DNA of 64,000 bases from Lytechinus pictus (Eukaryota > Echinodermata > Echinoidea > Temnopleuroida > Toxopneustidae): NCBI RefSeq assembly GCF_037042905.1, contig NC_087258.1, positions 2,805,001 to 2,869,000 on the forward strand. Direction: 5' to 3'. Every line of letters begins with the position of its first letter. The stretch's first letter is position 1. This document shows positions 45,201-56,002 of this stretch, in pieces. The notes below the pieces were generated by a model. That model ran no database searches. It was not told the DNA's origin and saw only the letters and a list, made by a program, of their open reading frames with translations. The translations under genes were made by a program, and so were the position numbers.

Positions 45201-48200
45201 ATATTAATATCTTAATTTGCCAAAATGTGTTGTTGGTCAGTTGGACACAGGGAGGGATCTAGTTGAATTTAAAACAATTCTTTGCCTTTTCTCAGGCCCT
45301 TCATTGTTTATGAAAAATATGGCCTGTGAAATGGAATTGTATCCAACCCGGCTGGATCAACCACCCTGGGCCCCAGTAACAATTAATTGTAGGGCTTAAT
45401 TTTATGATGAATTATACACAATAGTCACTGCAATCAATCGTAGACATCAACCTCACATTATCAATAACTAAGCTTTATATTACAGGGCCCTGGTTGAGAG
45501 ACAGAGAGAGAGGGGGAGGTACAGTAGGGAGGGAGGGAGGACCAATATCAGTGGCGTATCTTGGAGGGGCAAAGAAGAGGGGGGGGGGTTGTGCCTCAAG
45601 CAATGAAGACGAATTTTGGGGAGGGATGACAGTTTAATTTACACAGCCAAAAGAAAGCACTGTGAAAGAATGAAAGAGGCACAAATTCTCTTATCTCCGT
45701 CCCCTTAGTTTGGCCAGATAGGGATGATATATCATCTTATTATGTGATATTATCTTGCTGATTTAATACAAAATAGATACTCTTAATTTTATTCTCTATT
45801 CTTCCAGCAAGTCATTATAATTTTGAAGCCAATACAACCTGCCATCTTGCTCTCAGCTCATCTAAAGACTGCACTGTGAGGCTCTGGGACTTAGACTCCT
45901 CCAAGGAGCTTCGATCCATTTACACATTCAATCCTGTGACAGCAATGGTATTTCTTAGTGACATATCTTGTGTAGTGACTGGATCTGGTAAGTCTATCAC
46001 CCGAGTGTAATTATAGCACTACCATATTGTACTATGAACTACTTGCATTAAATATTTAGAAGTGCCAGAGAATAATTTTGCTCTACGAATTTGAATAGTA
46101 TTTTTGGTCATAAGAGAAAAGCTCTCAACTAAGTAATGTACAGTCCTTTGTAAAAATATGCTCTACAAAAGACTATGCATAGCAGTCTTTAAAAAATATG
46201 GAGCAAATTGCGATGCGATACCAGGAAAATTATTCCCTGAGTGCAAATGTGAAATTGGATGAATTGATTCAATAAAGTGCTTTTAAGGCCTGTATTCTTC
46301 TGAAAAATAGTGGACAATATTAATTTGGCTGTATGCATAATGTCCTTTATTATATCTTTTGATGAGCCATATAACGCAACAGTTATTAATTTTAGAGATA
46401 TACATGTAGATTTAAATGCCCTTAGCAAAGGTGTGTTCAGTTTTCATATTTCACAAACAAGTAGAATTACATAAAAAAATAGCCTGTAGTGAGTTAGAAA
46501 TTCATGCAGTATATTATAGCACAGACTGCTTGATGAGAGTCAATATTTACACAGCTTTAGCAAACAGGAATGCACTAGTGTGGTAAATGACTCTGTACAT
46601 CAATATATTTTCTTTTATAGTAATATAAATATACAACTTAGAAATCACTATTTACCCTCACCTCAGCAAGTTGCAACATGATGGAAATGTTAAAAATTAT
46701 TTTGTTTCCATGCCATTTTTTCCAACTTCTGAATATAGTTATCAAACTCCATTTATTTCAGATGCATGAATCTTAAAAAAAAAAAAAATCATCAATGGTA
46801 TTGCCAATTTGAGGATTAAAAGCTAATCAAATGATTTTTTTCAATAAATGTGTTTTTCAGATGGAGGAAAGGTTGAGATGTGGGACGTTACCAATGGTGA
46901 TAACCTCTTCTCTTCTTTAGCGCATGAAGACCATGTGACGTGTATCAAGGTAGTTATAGCTATAATTTCTGGTTATTTGCCTTATCTGCATTTCCAAAAA
47001 CTGTTGCCAGTTTTGGGCAGTAGTGCAGTTTTAATTGAACAAATATAGGAGAGTCATAATAATAAATTTTCTCTTAATTATCAAGAAGAACTGAAAATAT
47101 ACACGTATGTCAACTTTATTTATTTATTCATTTATTTAAATATTTATTTATTTATTCATATATTTATTTATTTATTTATTTATTTATTCATTTTATTCAT
47201 TCATTCATTCATTCAGTCAGTCAGTCAGTCAGACAGTCAGTCAGTCAGTTAGTTTATTTATGTATTTATTTATTTTTTATTTTGATATTTATTTATTCAT
47301 TTATTTCTTTGTTTATTTATTGATATATTGATTTATTTATTTACTCACTGATTGATCGACTCATTCATTCATTAATTTATTCATGTGTTTAGTTTTTATG
47401 TGGTTATTTTTATTAGTTTAATTATTTATTTTTATTCATTTATTTATTTATTTATTTATATTTTTTTTTGGGGGGAATGAAGAAATAATGATAAACAAAT
47501 GAATAATGAAGAAAAAGATTGCCCCCATGTATAGCTTTCAGTCATCTAATTTCATTGGTTTTATTAAAAGGTCAGAGGTCAGCAGGTGGTCACTGCATCC
47601 AGTGATGGGGTCATCAAACTATGGGAGTTGAGGGACACGTCGCTACATGTCATCTTTGAGTCAGAGAATATCCACAGCCAATCAGGAACTCTGGTTCAAC
47701 GACCAATCATGTCCTTGGGATTGTCCGACACTGACATCTACTATGGTGACGAAGGAACAAACGTTAAAATTTTGGATTGGAAAAGAGGTGAGGGGTATAA
47801 AGTGATAGATTTTAATGCCGGAGGCATTGTGTTTTCATGTCGTCTTTCTGTCCTGTTTTTGTTCATGTGATAATACCGAGTTCCCACATTCATGATTCAT
47901 GCCACAATTGAAACCATTGTCTAAATAGTGGAGCAATTATAGTAATTGTATGTATCATATATGAGATCGTGAGTCGGTAGTGGCAGTTGTGATTGAAAAA
48001 AAAATGTGCGACTGAAAATTTACACAATCAGCTATGGAAGGCCATTCGTATATGGATCGGGAAGGGGGTATTTACAAAAGAACTGTGTAATGGATGAAGT
48101 TTAAGAGTGGCCTATTATGCACATACTGTAGGGTTAAAAAAAAATGGGTGATTCACAGTGTTGCTGGATGTCCATAATGGAATATGATTAAAATTGAAAC

Positions 48201-51200
48201 TTAAACATGATTGTGCTTGTCACAAAACACAGTATATCAGAATATTAAATATATGCAGTGAACAGAAAGCAGCTTAAAATTTGAAAATAAATCAAAAGAG
48301 GAAAGTGAAAGGAAGACAGACAAAGAGATAGGTTGGTAGATGACCACAAAATAGCATTAAAAGAAAAACTTCAATATTTAAAACTTTGAGAATAATTTTT
48401 AACCAACATTAAGTGCTAAATACCCTATTTCATATTATCTGATGGGAAAAAGAATGGGGATTATGGGTCCATTTTGGGCCAGTCCAATGTGATGAAAAGT
48501 ATAAAACACAATGGAGGTAATAAGCTATAGTGACAATCGATCCCAACAAAGCCATCGGGTCCTGGAGGTTTGTTCTTGGATAGAGCAAGAATAGCAGAGT
48601 AAATGTCTTGCAGCATTGCAGTGACACCAACAGTTACTTTACGTTAATGACCTTTGACCTTTGCAGGCAGCGTGAGGAAGCTGAGGAATCACGTTGGTGA
48701 GTTTGGCAGCACCTACTCCATGCTTCTCACCGATGATATCACCATGTTCTCATCTTATGACCTTGACAATGGAGTTGGGGCTATCAATGGTAAGAAAGAG
48801 ATACAGTCAAACCTGAGAGAGCAAGACCTCTGAAAGACCAGTGTAAGACCATGAAAATTGTTTGATCTTTCAGAGATCTTTCAGTCAACTAAAACTTTCA
48901 AAGATCTCAGAGGTCTTTCATAATTCTTGATTGATCATTCAGTGATCTTCCTGGTCTCCATAAATCTCTAAAACTTTTTGAAACGGTTCAAAACAGTCTT
49001 TCAGGAAAATTGTCTTTTTGATGGACAGGTCTCCAGCAGTCTTTCAGCGGTCTCATGATAAACTTTCAAAGTTCTTATTAGTCTTTCCATGATCTTTTGA
49101 CAGTCTCTCAAGATTTTTACAGAGATCACTAAAGACTTGTGAGAGATCATTAAACAATCATAGAAAGACCAGGAAAAGTCCATGGAAATTATTCTGAAAG
49201 ATCACTTGTTGCATAAAAGATCTCTATGGGATGCCACCAATATTTTCTTCCATGCGAAAGGAATATTTCATTGAACTTGTCTATAAAGGCCACCTGTTGC
49301 CATTGGCCATTTTCCTGTCTCCCTTGGATAGCCTTTAGGTTTTACTGTATGAAGATCTTTGTAACCCCCTTGCCTACTGGAACCAAAGAAGAAATGCAAT
49401 CAAATTATTATTAAGTTTTTTTCTCAATATAATGAAGGATGTTGATATCAAATAAGATATATTGCAATTGAATGAATAATACTGTATCAAAAGCAAGCCA
49501 CTTGTATGTTTCAGTCAAAGCAGAGATGTAATCACAATAATGATTTGATAAATTAAAGAATTTTGATATGAAGTATTAAACAATTTACAATCATGATTAA
49601 TGGATCATGTTACAATCATGCTACTGACGTTTCAGTTTACAGAGAGATGATCGTCAAATGATGTTTCAGTAAAATAATGGATGCTCCTATCAATTTAAAA
49701 CAAGGTTGCAATCAAGTGAAGTTGCAATCAAGTGAATCATGTTACAATCAAATGACTAACTTCTCAGTTCAAAGAAGAGACAAATGATGTTTCATTTGAT
49801 GTTGATATTAATCAAAGCAAATTGCAGTTGAATGGATCATATACAACCAAACCACTGATATTTCAATCAAAGCAGAGATGCAATCAAATGATGTTTTAAT
49901 AAAACGAAGTATGTTGATATGAAGTTAAAAATAGGGGGAAAAATGTTGCAATCAATGGATCATGTACCAGTCATGCATCTGATGTTTCTGTAGATGTAAT
50001 ATGAAGGTAGGCCTATTACAATAAAATTAAAAGAAAATCATTTATGATGCAATCAAGTAATTCATATTGTAAGCAAGCCTCTGATATTTCAGTCAAAGGA
50101 GAGATGTGTTCAAACAATGTTTTTTTTTATAATAATGTAGAGGATGTTATGCAGTTTGATTTTAAAAAGGGTTGTAATCAAATGGATCATATTTCAATCA
50201 AACCTTTGACATTTTAATCAAAGGAGATGTGTCATTTTCACTGAAATGAAGGATAGGGATCTGTACTGTGAATCCAATTTTAGAAAAAAAAACACGTTGC
50301 AATCAAATGGATTATGGTACAATCAAACCACTGATGTTTCAATCAAAGGCAACATGTAATCAATCCAATCATAGGAGAGATGTTTCAATGAAAGCAAGTA
50401 TGTTTATATCATGTAAAACAAGGGGGGGGGGGTCTTGCAATCAATTAGTTCATTCCACAGTCTTTCCACTGATATTGCAATCAAATAAAAAATTGCAATC
50501 AACTGATAGATGGTGTAATTGATTAGCAATCAATTTACCTCTTCTATTTGACAGTCTTCTCAGCACCTGACAATCATTACCTTGCCACACTCTGTGACCC
50601 AGAGACAAGCCAGATTGAGTCCATATCTTGCCTCGACCAATCAAATCCATCGATGTGCTTCGTAACAGCAGGGCAGGAGCTGAGGATATGGCGTGCATTG
50701 CCTATCAACCAGCGCAGGTAAGAATGGCTTGGATCATAAGAGATTGCTTTCTCATGTGTGGTAATATTTCTAACATTGACTGCATTAGTCCAGTAGATAT
50801 GTGAAAAAGATGCTCGAATCTGGCAGAAAGTGTGAAATTTGGCATACAGGGGTATTTTGGGGCGCTGATTTCAAAAATTGCCGGCCCCAAGCGATTTGAC
50901 CATCGGGTCGGCCGCCATTTTGAAATCCAAAATGGCCGCCATTAAAAATCATTAAATGTCATTTTCTTGAGTTTTTCATGTCATGTGACACTGAAATTTG
51001 GCATATAGGGGTATTTTGAGGCACTGATTTCAAATATTGCCGGCCCCCAGCAATTTGACCATTTGGCCGGCGGCAAAATGGCCTCCATCTTGAAATCCAA
51101 GATGGCCGCCATGATATATTATTGCAATCATTTTTTCGAGTTTTATGTGAACTGCGGTATTGAAATTTGGCATATAGGCTTAATTTGGGGTGCTGATTTC

Positions 51201-54200
51201 AAATATTGCTGGCCCCAAGTGATTTGACCATCGGGTCGGCCGCCATTTTGAAATCCAAGATGGCCGCCATGAGAAATCATTAATGTCATTTTCTTGAGTT
51301 TTACATGACGTGTGACACTGAAATTTGGCATATAGGGGTATTTTTAGGCACTGATTTCAAATATTTGCCGGCTCCCAGCAATTTGACACTTTGGTCGGCG
51401 GCAAAATGGCCGCCATTTTGAAATCCAAGATGGCCACCATGAAAACTCATTAAATGACATTTTCTTGAGTTTTACATGATATGTGACACTGAAATTTGGC
51501 ATACAGGGGTATTTTGAGGCACTGATGTCAAATATTGCCGGCCCCCAGCAATTTGACCTCCAGGTCAGTGACAAAACGGCCGCCATCTTAAAATCCAAGA
51601 TGGCCGCCATGAAAGATAATTTGCTCAAGTCTTACGTATGGCCTGTAACACTTTAGATTTGGAGAAAAACTTGATCTTTGCATCCTTCATCAATGAAAAG
51701 AACATAATAAATAGATGCTATTTTGAATTCCAATATGATTACCAAGTTTGAATGATGTAGAACATTATAATGGTGAGTAAAACCCATTGTATAGGCACTA
51801 AAAACAAATCCAACACAAGCACATCTTTGTCCGTTGCAAGGATTACAATACTTTGGCACCCTTAATTGCTGATATAGATGTTACTTAAGTATGAAGCACC
51901 ATACATACACAAACCAGCTAGCTTCTTCTGCAGTTACACATTTGAAGTGGCTTTGGTTGAATAATAACCATCCGGAACAATCATTTTCTGTTGAGAGGCT
52001 GTAAATTATTTCTTCATATGATCTGCAGTATTGCACTTTGATATATCGACAGAGTGTGGGGTGCTTATTTAAAATATTGCTGGCCCTCAGTGATCTGATC
52101 CCGAGTCAGAAGCAAAATGTCAGCCATCTTGAAATCCAAGATGGCTGCCATGAAAAAGATCATTGAAAAAATCACTTTATCTAGTATCACATAACGTATT
52201 ATTTTAAAGTTTGGCATCTAGGGATATTGAAAATGCCCCCAGTAATCTGTCCAATAGATATGCTGCAAAATGGCCACCATCTTGAAATCTAGAGAGGATC
52301 TACTGTCATGAAAATTCATCAAAATCATTTTCTTTGTTTTAATTAATTTGAGGCACTGCATTTTAGACATACAGGCAAGTTTTTTGCCTGCTGGTTTGAA
52401 AATATTGCTCCAATAATTGCAATATTTTATTACAAATCAACATGAAGAAAACTGCTCCAGACTTGAAGTACTATGGTTATAGTGGTATTATGATGATGAT
52501 GAAACTAATATTAATGATGGATGATAATAATACATATTTTATTGTTCAAAATAGAATTCAGTAACAGAAATGCTCCGAAAATTTATTTTGCCCATACCCT
52601 GTAGATCGTGAGCCCGGCAGCAATTTAGCAGCGCCACATCAGACGTTGCTCTATCCCTTAAAAAGGGGAGTTCACCCCGGAAAAAAGTTTGTTGTAAAAA
52701 CAAAAGAAAATATGATATAAAAATGATATTGGTGGATCCATCAAAGATATTAGAATTTTAAGTTTTTGATTTGTGACGTCATATAGGCTACTGTACGAGC
52801 AGCTGCCCCATTATGTTGTGTGATATAAAATGCATAAATGGTTCATCATGGGTATTTTTTATCTTTCTGGAGCAGGTGTGAAATCATTTGTTTGTTGATA
52901 TACCAAGGCTTCAATAAAAACATTTTCATTTTTTTAGGAGGCTACATTTCATTGATTTTGTACTATAAGAAACATGGGGGAACTGCTTGCATCTGACGTC
53001 ACAAATAGACCAAATGAAATTCCAATAGTTTTTTAAATATTTGATGGAATTTCCTCAAACCTTCAATATTTTTTAATTATTTATTATGTTATCGTTTCAA
53101 TAAACTTTTTGTCAGGTTGAACTTCCCTTTAATTCGTTGACCGCCAAACAGGTTAGAAGGAACTCCCCTCTTTTAACATCTTTTGGTCTGATGCTGTCGG
53201 AGCTTGAACTCCCGATCTCCCGATCGAGAGGCGAACATGCTCCCATTGTCAGATTGTCGAACACACGATGGTTATCCAAAAATGCAAAATTTCAAAATGA
53301 TAACTACGTTATAATTATGATACTTATTTTTTTAATGAATTTTCTTATGGCAGCCATCTTGGATTTCAAGATGGCTGCCATTTTGCCTCTGACCAAATGG
53401 TCGAATTGCTGGGGGCTGGCAATATTTGAAATCAGTGCCTCAAAATACCCCTTTATGCCAAATTTCAGTGTCACATGACATGAAAAACTCAAGAAAATAA
53501 CATTCAATGATTTTTCATGGCGGCCATCTTGAATTTCAAAATATCGGCCGACCCAATGGTCAAATCGCTTGGGGCCGGCAATTTTTGAAATCAGCACCCC
53601 AAATTAAGCCTATATGCCAAATTTCAGTACCGCAGTTCATATAAAACTCGATAAAATGATTGCAATATTATATCATGGCGGCCATCTTGGATTTCAAGAT
53701 GGCGGACATTTTGCCGCCGGCCAAATGGTCGAATTGCTGGGGGCCGGCAATATTTGAAATCAGTGCCTCAAAATACCCATATATGCCAAATTTCAGTGTC
53801 ACATGCCATGTAAAACTCAAGAAAATGACATTTAATGATTTTTCATGGCGGCCATTTTGGATTTCAAAATGGCGGCCGACCCGATGGTCAAATCGCTTGG
53901 GGCCGGCAATTTTTGAAATCAGCGCCCAAAAATACCCCTGTATGCCAAATTTCAGTACCGCAGTTCATATAAAACTCGAGAAAATTATTGCAATATTATA
54001 TCATGGCGGCCATCTTGGATTTCAAGATGGCGGACATTTTGCCGCCGGCCAAATGGTCAAATTGCTGGGGGCCGGCAATATTTGAAATCAGTGCCTCAAA
54101 ATACCCATATATGCCAAATTTCAGTGTCACATGCCATGTAAAACTCAAGAAAATGACATTTAATGATTTTTCATGGCGGCCATTTTGAATTTCAAAATGG

Positions 54201-56002
54201 CGGCCGACCCGATGGTCAAATCGCTTGGGGCCGGCAATTTTTGAAATCAGCGCCCAAAAATACCCCTGTATGCCAAATTTCACACTTTCTGCCAGATCCG
54301 AGCATCTTGGCCATTTTTTGTCCCATAACCGCTCCACTACATACTCTGAACAGTTAAAGGAGAATGAAACCTTTGGAACAAGATAGCTTGTGTGAAAACA
54401 GAAAAATCAAAGAAACAGACCAACAAAAGTTTTTGAAAAATCGGACAAATAATGAAAAAGTTATGAGCATTTGAATATTGTGATCACTAATGCTATGGAG
54501 ATCCTCATATTGGCAATGCGACAAAGATGTGTGATGTCACTTGTGAAAAACTCTCCCCATTACTTAAGTTTATATTTCACTTAAACTGCCTCTTTTATCA
54601 CATCTATCAGTAGATCATGTGTTCTTTCTATAGGAGGGCATGTGATACAGATTTTTAAAGAATACATCATGGATAAATAGTTTGTATCACCATAAGAAAA
54701 AGCAAAAAGACACATTTTGGGGGTATTTTATAGTCCATCAAAGGGAAAGTTGTTTACATGTGACATCACACATCCTTGTCGCATTGCCAATGGGAGGATC
54801 TCCATAGCATTAATGATTGCAATATTCAAATGCTCATAACTTTCTCATTATTTGTCCGATTTTTCTCAAACTTTCTTTGTTCTTATTCTATGATTTTTCT
54901 GTTTCGACACAAGCCTAATTGTTCCAAAGGTTTCATTCCTCTTTAAGGACTCGAATGAAGAATTCAAAGGGGCTAGGTTATTTTTGAAAAAAAAGGCACC
55001 TAAAAGGAAAGGCAGAGCTCACTTGAGGGGGCATCCGATGCCAATAAGAAAGGCCTCAATAGTAAAATATACTTTTTAATGTGAGACATGCACCTGGTTC
55101 CCGCAGGGCACCAAGGCTCAATGAAACTCGGTATAACACACATTATATCCTACATAAATTAATTCCTGTATGCTGATTGGTGTAAATAGCATCATGTGAC
55201 CAAACATATTCTCACTATTTTGCGATGATGTTGAATATGAAATGCCCACTGAAGAGAATTTACTATTTCGTAAATTCTCTTCAGTGGGCGTTTCATTTTC
55301 AATTTGGGAAAAGTGCACTCTTCCTTGATTTACGTCACAGATCGCGCAATCTCTCGGGCACAGGCACAAATGCGTGTTCCGCTGAGTGCGTAGCTTCATG
55401 AAAAGTAGGTCAGTCAGCGCAGCGCGTTATCCATATTTTGGTTCAGAATTTAAAAAAGATGAAACTACGTGTACAAGAACAAGATTATCAAGATCTGTTC
55501 TAACTTATTAAATGTAGGATATAAAATAAATATACCAGGCCTTTATTTCGAAAGAATAGAGGGAATTATTAATCCTCGGTTGTACTGGAAAAATAGTACT
55601 GCCAGTCCACCAATAATTTACGCTGTACATACTAAAAAGCCTGTGATATTATATGTTCATGTAGCTGACATACTGTGTATATTTAGATTCTCAATGGTTA
55701 TCATTTTGAATGCTTACAAAAACCTAATTCATTGAATAATTGCTATCAAATTTCATTAAATTTCTTTCCTACTGTGTTTATCTTACAGTTCAGCAGGTGC
55801 CATCTCTGCGACCTTTGACCCTGCCCTCACGATACCGGCGGACGATTCTGATGACGAGTCGAGTGAGTCCGAGCTGAGCGGAGATGACGTGTTCAGTCGA
55901 GGTTCAAACAGAGGATCGAACAGGAGATCGAGGAGAAGAGGGAGCATTGATTCGGAACATCAAGATTCTTCCTCATGGCTCTCATGGTGTTCATTAATAT
56001 AA
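39179..56002 (+). CDS. WD40-repeat protein with PYM/eIF2A-like N-terminal motif and CAAX-like C-terminus, complete 10-exon gene
   Basis: Ten GT-AG exons join in frame to 581 residues plus stop. An in-frame TAA at 39158 supports the ATG. Residues 10-35 form a basic helix (EIRKLRKKLRQIENLE) resembling the C-terminal motif of PYM and eIF2A. Residues 60-185 are Ser/Thr/Lys-rich and probably disordered. Residues about 190-508 form WD40 blades: GHNDLITSV..SGSRDTTVKAW, GHSGAVTSV..SSSKDCTVRLWDL, VTGSDGGKVEMWDV, HEDHVTCIKV..SSDGVIKLWEL, and three more divergent ones, consistent with a seven-blade propeller. The blade style resembles FBXW proteins, but no F-box is visible. The tail has an acidic, CK2-like stretch (529-544), a polybasic stretch (548-561) and ends W-C-S-L-I. 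I do not recognise a named orthologue. The propeller suggests a protein-interaction scaffold; its partners are unknown. Confidence 0.87.
39296..39981. other. WD40 gene intron 1, 5' part
   Basis: It contains a G run of about 19 (39482-39500) and a CAGGAGGG-like remnant. No coding evidence. Confidence 0.4.
39982..40662. mobile_element. 681-bp MITE with TAGGGTGTCTG termini
   Basis: The inverted ends TAGGGTGTCTGGAG and CTTCAGACACCCT are flanked by a perfect 8-bp duplication ACATGTAG (39974-39981, 40663-40670). AT-rich interior without coding. The short duplication is also a common word locally, so a chance match is possible. Confidence 0.7.
40671..41216. other. WD40 gene intron 1, middle
   Basis: It has GTGTCCGGACA-type words at 40815-40840 and 41009-41020 in a possible inverted layout. 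Nothing else recognisable. Confidence 0.35.
41217..41350. repeat. Foldback repeat with GTGGGATGCG..AAATATTGT arms
   Basis: GAATATTGGATGGCC/GTGGGATGCGAAGAAATATT on the left pairs with AATATTTCTACGCATCCCAC and CTTCCAATATT on the right. It probably extends to a related AATATTGGATGG at 41688. Confidence 0.7.
41351..42162. other. WD40 gene intron 1, 3' part
   Basis: AT-rich, probably containing the remainder of the foldback element up to about 41700. No coding evidence. Confidence 0.35.
42163..42532 (+). CDS. WD40 gene exon 2 (residues 40-163)
   Basis: The acceptor is TCTTTCAG and the donor is GTAAGC. It encodes VAKKGAVRSLLQEKVKFVQE and then a Pro/Ser/Thr/Glu-rich, low-complexity linker. A TTAA-flanked MITE starts 11 nt after the exon. 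Intron retention would add only K-H before a stop. Confidence 0.86.
42544..42992. mobile_element. TTAA-flanked MITE, family 2, abutting the exon 2 donor
   Basis: The left end reads ATCGACCTGCCATTGACAAA and the right end inverts to AGCGACCTTCCATTGACAAA, continuing TCATGG in both. TTAA flanks it (42540-42543, 42993-42996). The left TTAA overlaps the extended donor (exon ends 42532). Confidence 0.87.
42997..43551. other. WD40 gene intron 2, 3' part
   Basis: No element or exon recognised apart from the normal acceptor. Confidence 0.4.
43552..43702 (+). CDS. WD40 gene exon 3 (residues 163-213)
   Basis: The acceptor is ATTTCAG and the donor is GTACAG. It encodes a Lys-rich segment (SALEKKREKWSRMVF) and the first half of WD blade 1 (GHNDLITSVDCKDNVILSG). 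Confidence 0.85.
43711..44000. repeat. MITE fragment followed by a large hairpin repeat
   Basis: 43711-43815 (GGCCCTGTTGCATAAAATAT ... TGATTTTGATTGGCTG) resembles 58195-58320. 43857-43985 is an imperfect palindrome: TCTGGCTAAAACTATTCGCA pairs with GCAAATAGTTTTAGCCAG around a CCCGAGGG centre. Confidence 0.65.
44001..45057. other. WD40 gene intron 3, remainder
   Basis: It has a GC-richer block at 44140-44290 and a 14-nt G run near 44504. No coding feature recognised. Confidence 0.4.
45058..45179 (+). CDS. WD40 gene exon 4 (residues 213-254)
   Basis: The acceptor is ATTTCAG. The donor GTTCGT is non-consensus at +3 to +5. It completes blade 1 (SRDTTVKAWN) and starts blade 2 (LGGHSGAVTSVYLL). 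The phase agrees on both sides, which supports the odd donor. Confidence 0.82.
45180..45807. other. WD40 gene intron 4
   Basis: It contains a purine-rich run (45500-45540) and a CAGTGGCGTATCTTGGAGGG remnant at about 45550, which looks like one end of a hAT-type element of the 31-kb kind. No partner end was found. Confidence 0.45.
45808..45987 (+). CDS. WD40 gene exon 5 (residues 254-314)
   Basis: The acceptor is TCTTCCAG and the donor is GTAAGT. It encodes the end of blade 2 (LALSSSKDCTVRLWDL) and most of the strand before blade 3 (VTAMVFLSDISCVVTGS). Confidence 0.87.
45988..46860. other. WD40 gene intron 5
   Basis: AT-rich, no element recognised. Confidence 0.4.
46861..46949 (+). CDS. WD40 gene exon 6 (residues 314-343)
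   Basis: The acceptor is TTTTTCAG and the donor is GTAGTT. It encodes DGGKVEMWDVTNGDNLFSSL and AHEDHVTCIK, the end of blade 3 and start of blade 4. Confidence 0.86.
47108..47470. repeat. (TTTA)n / (TTCA)n / (GTCA)n tetranucleotide microsatellite
   Basis: A continuous tetranucleotide tract drifts from TTTA to TTCA to CAGT and back to TTTA. It ends 100 bp before exon 7. Confidence 0.92.
47571..47787 (+). CDS. WD40 gene exon 7 (residues 344-416)
   Basis: I placed the acceptor at TAAAAG before GTCAGAGG. This gives HVTCIKVRGQQVVTASSDG, the same strand length as blade 1. In-frame alternatives start at 47583 or 47586. The exon covers the end of blade 4 (VIKLWEL) and blade 5 (SLGLSDTDIYYGDEG, VKILDW). 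The donor is GTGAGG. Confidence 0.82.
47788..48666. other. WD40 gene intron 7
   Basis: AT-rich; no element recognised. Confidence 0.4.
48667..48789 (+). CDS. WD40 gene exon 8 (residues 416-457)
   Basis: The acceptor is TTTGCAG and the donor is GTAAGA. It encodes GSVRKLRNHVGEFGSTYSML and LTDDITMFSSYDLDNGVGAIN, a divergent blade 6. Confidence 0.84.
48800..49215. repeat. GATCTTTCAG/GTCTTTCA cryptic repeat
   Basis: The short words (A/G)(T/G)CTTTCA, AGATC and GACC(A/T) recur in both orientations through about 400 bp immediately after exon 8. Confidence 0.6.
49430..50545. repeat. Degenerate minisatellite of about 130-bp AATCAA-rich units
   Basis: Some eight diverged units have the order GTTGATAT(C/G), (G)TTGCAATCAA, GGATCAT(G/A)T, CAATCA(A/T)(A/G)C(C/A)(A/T)CTGATGTTTCA, AAAG(C/G)AGAGATG. 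The array runs to within 10 nt of exon 9, filling most of intron 8. Confidence 0.75.
50555..50717 (+). CDS. WD40 gene exon 9 (residues 457-511)
   Basis: The acceptor is TTGACAG and the donor is GTAAGA. It encodes VFSAPDNHYLATLCDPETSQ through MCFVTAGQELRIWRALPINQ-R, the last WD blade. A degenerate tandem repeat abuts the acceptor side. Confidence 0.86.
50807..54308. mobile_element. 3.5-kb inverted-repeat element built of GGCGGCCATCTTG units
   Basis: The left terminus AAGATGCTCGAATCTGGCAG and right terminus CTGCCAGATCCGAGCATCTT are inverted copies. The left half (50807-51655) holds about five units and the right half (53335-54300) about six in opposite orientation. Each unit is about 150 bp with ATTTGGCATA..GGGGTATTTT, CCGGCCCC and a paired (A)AGATGGC(C/G)GCC hairpin. 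Diverged units continue to 52300. It lies in intron 9. Confidence 0.75.
52662..53128. mobile_element. TTAA-flanked MITE, family 1 copy B, nested
   Basis: It starts AAAGGGGAGTTCACC and ends GGTTGAACTTCCCT, with TTAA on both sides (52658-52661, 53129-53132). It aligns through most of its length with 20532-21050, including ATTTGTGACGTCA and TTTTTGTCAGG. It is inserted inside the 3.5-kb inverted-repeat element. Confidence 0.85.
54358..54942. mobile_element. 585-bp TTAA-flanked MITE, family 3
   Basis: The ends AGGAGAATGAAACCTTTGGA and TCCAAAGGTTTCATTCCTCT are long inverted repeats with inner inverted blocks (GATCCTCATATTGGCAATGC / GCATTGCCAATGGGAGGATC). TTAA flanks it (54354-54357, 54943-54946). 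Confidence 0.88.
54947..55788. other. WD40 gene intron 9, 3' part, with a short palindrome
   Basis: 55239-55293 is a nearly perfect hairpin (GAAATGCCCACTGAAGAGAA .. TTCTCTTCAGTGGGCGTTTC) with a 15-nt loop. The rest is unassigned. Confidence 0.55.
55789..56002 (+). CDS. WD40 gene terminal exon 10 (residues 511-581)
   Basis: The acceptor is ATCTTACAG and the stop is TAA at 56000-56002. It encodes an acidic/serine stretch (DDSDDESSESELSGDD), a polybasic stretch (RGSNRGSNRRSRRRGS), then SEHQDSSSWLSWCSLI. The last four residues fit a CAAX box with Ile at X. Confidence 0.85.

Noticed and set aside
53137..54357. Reading frames rich in MAAILDFKMAAIL
   Set aside because: They are translations of the GGCGGCCATCTTGGATTTCAA repeat units. 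They occur in both orientations and have no splice or family support.
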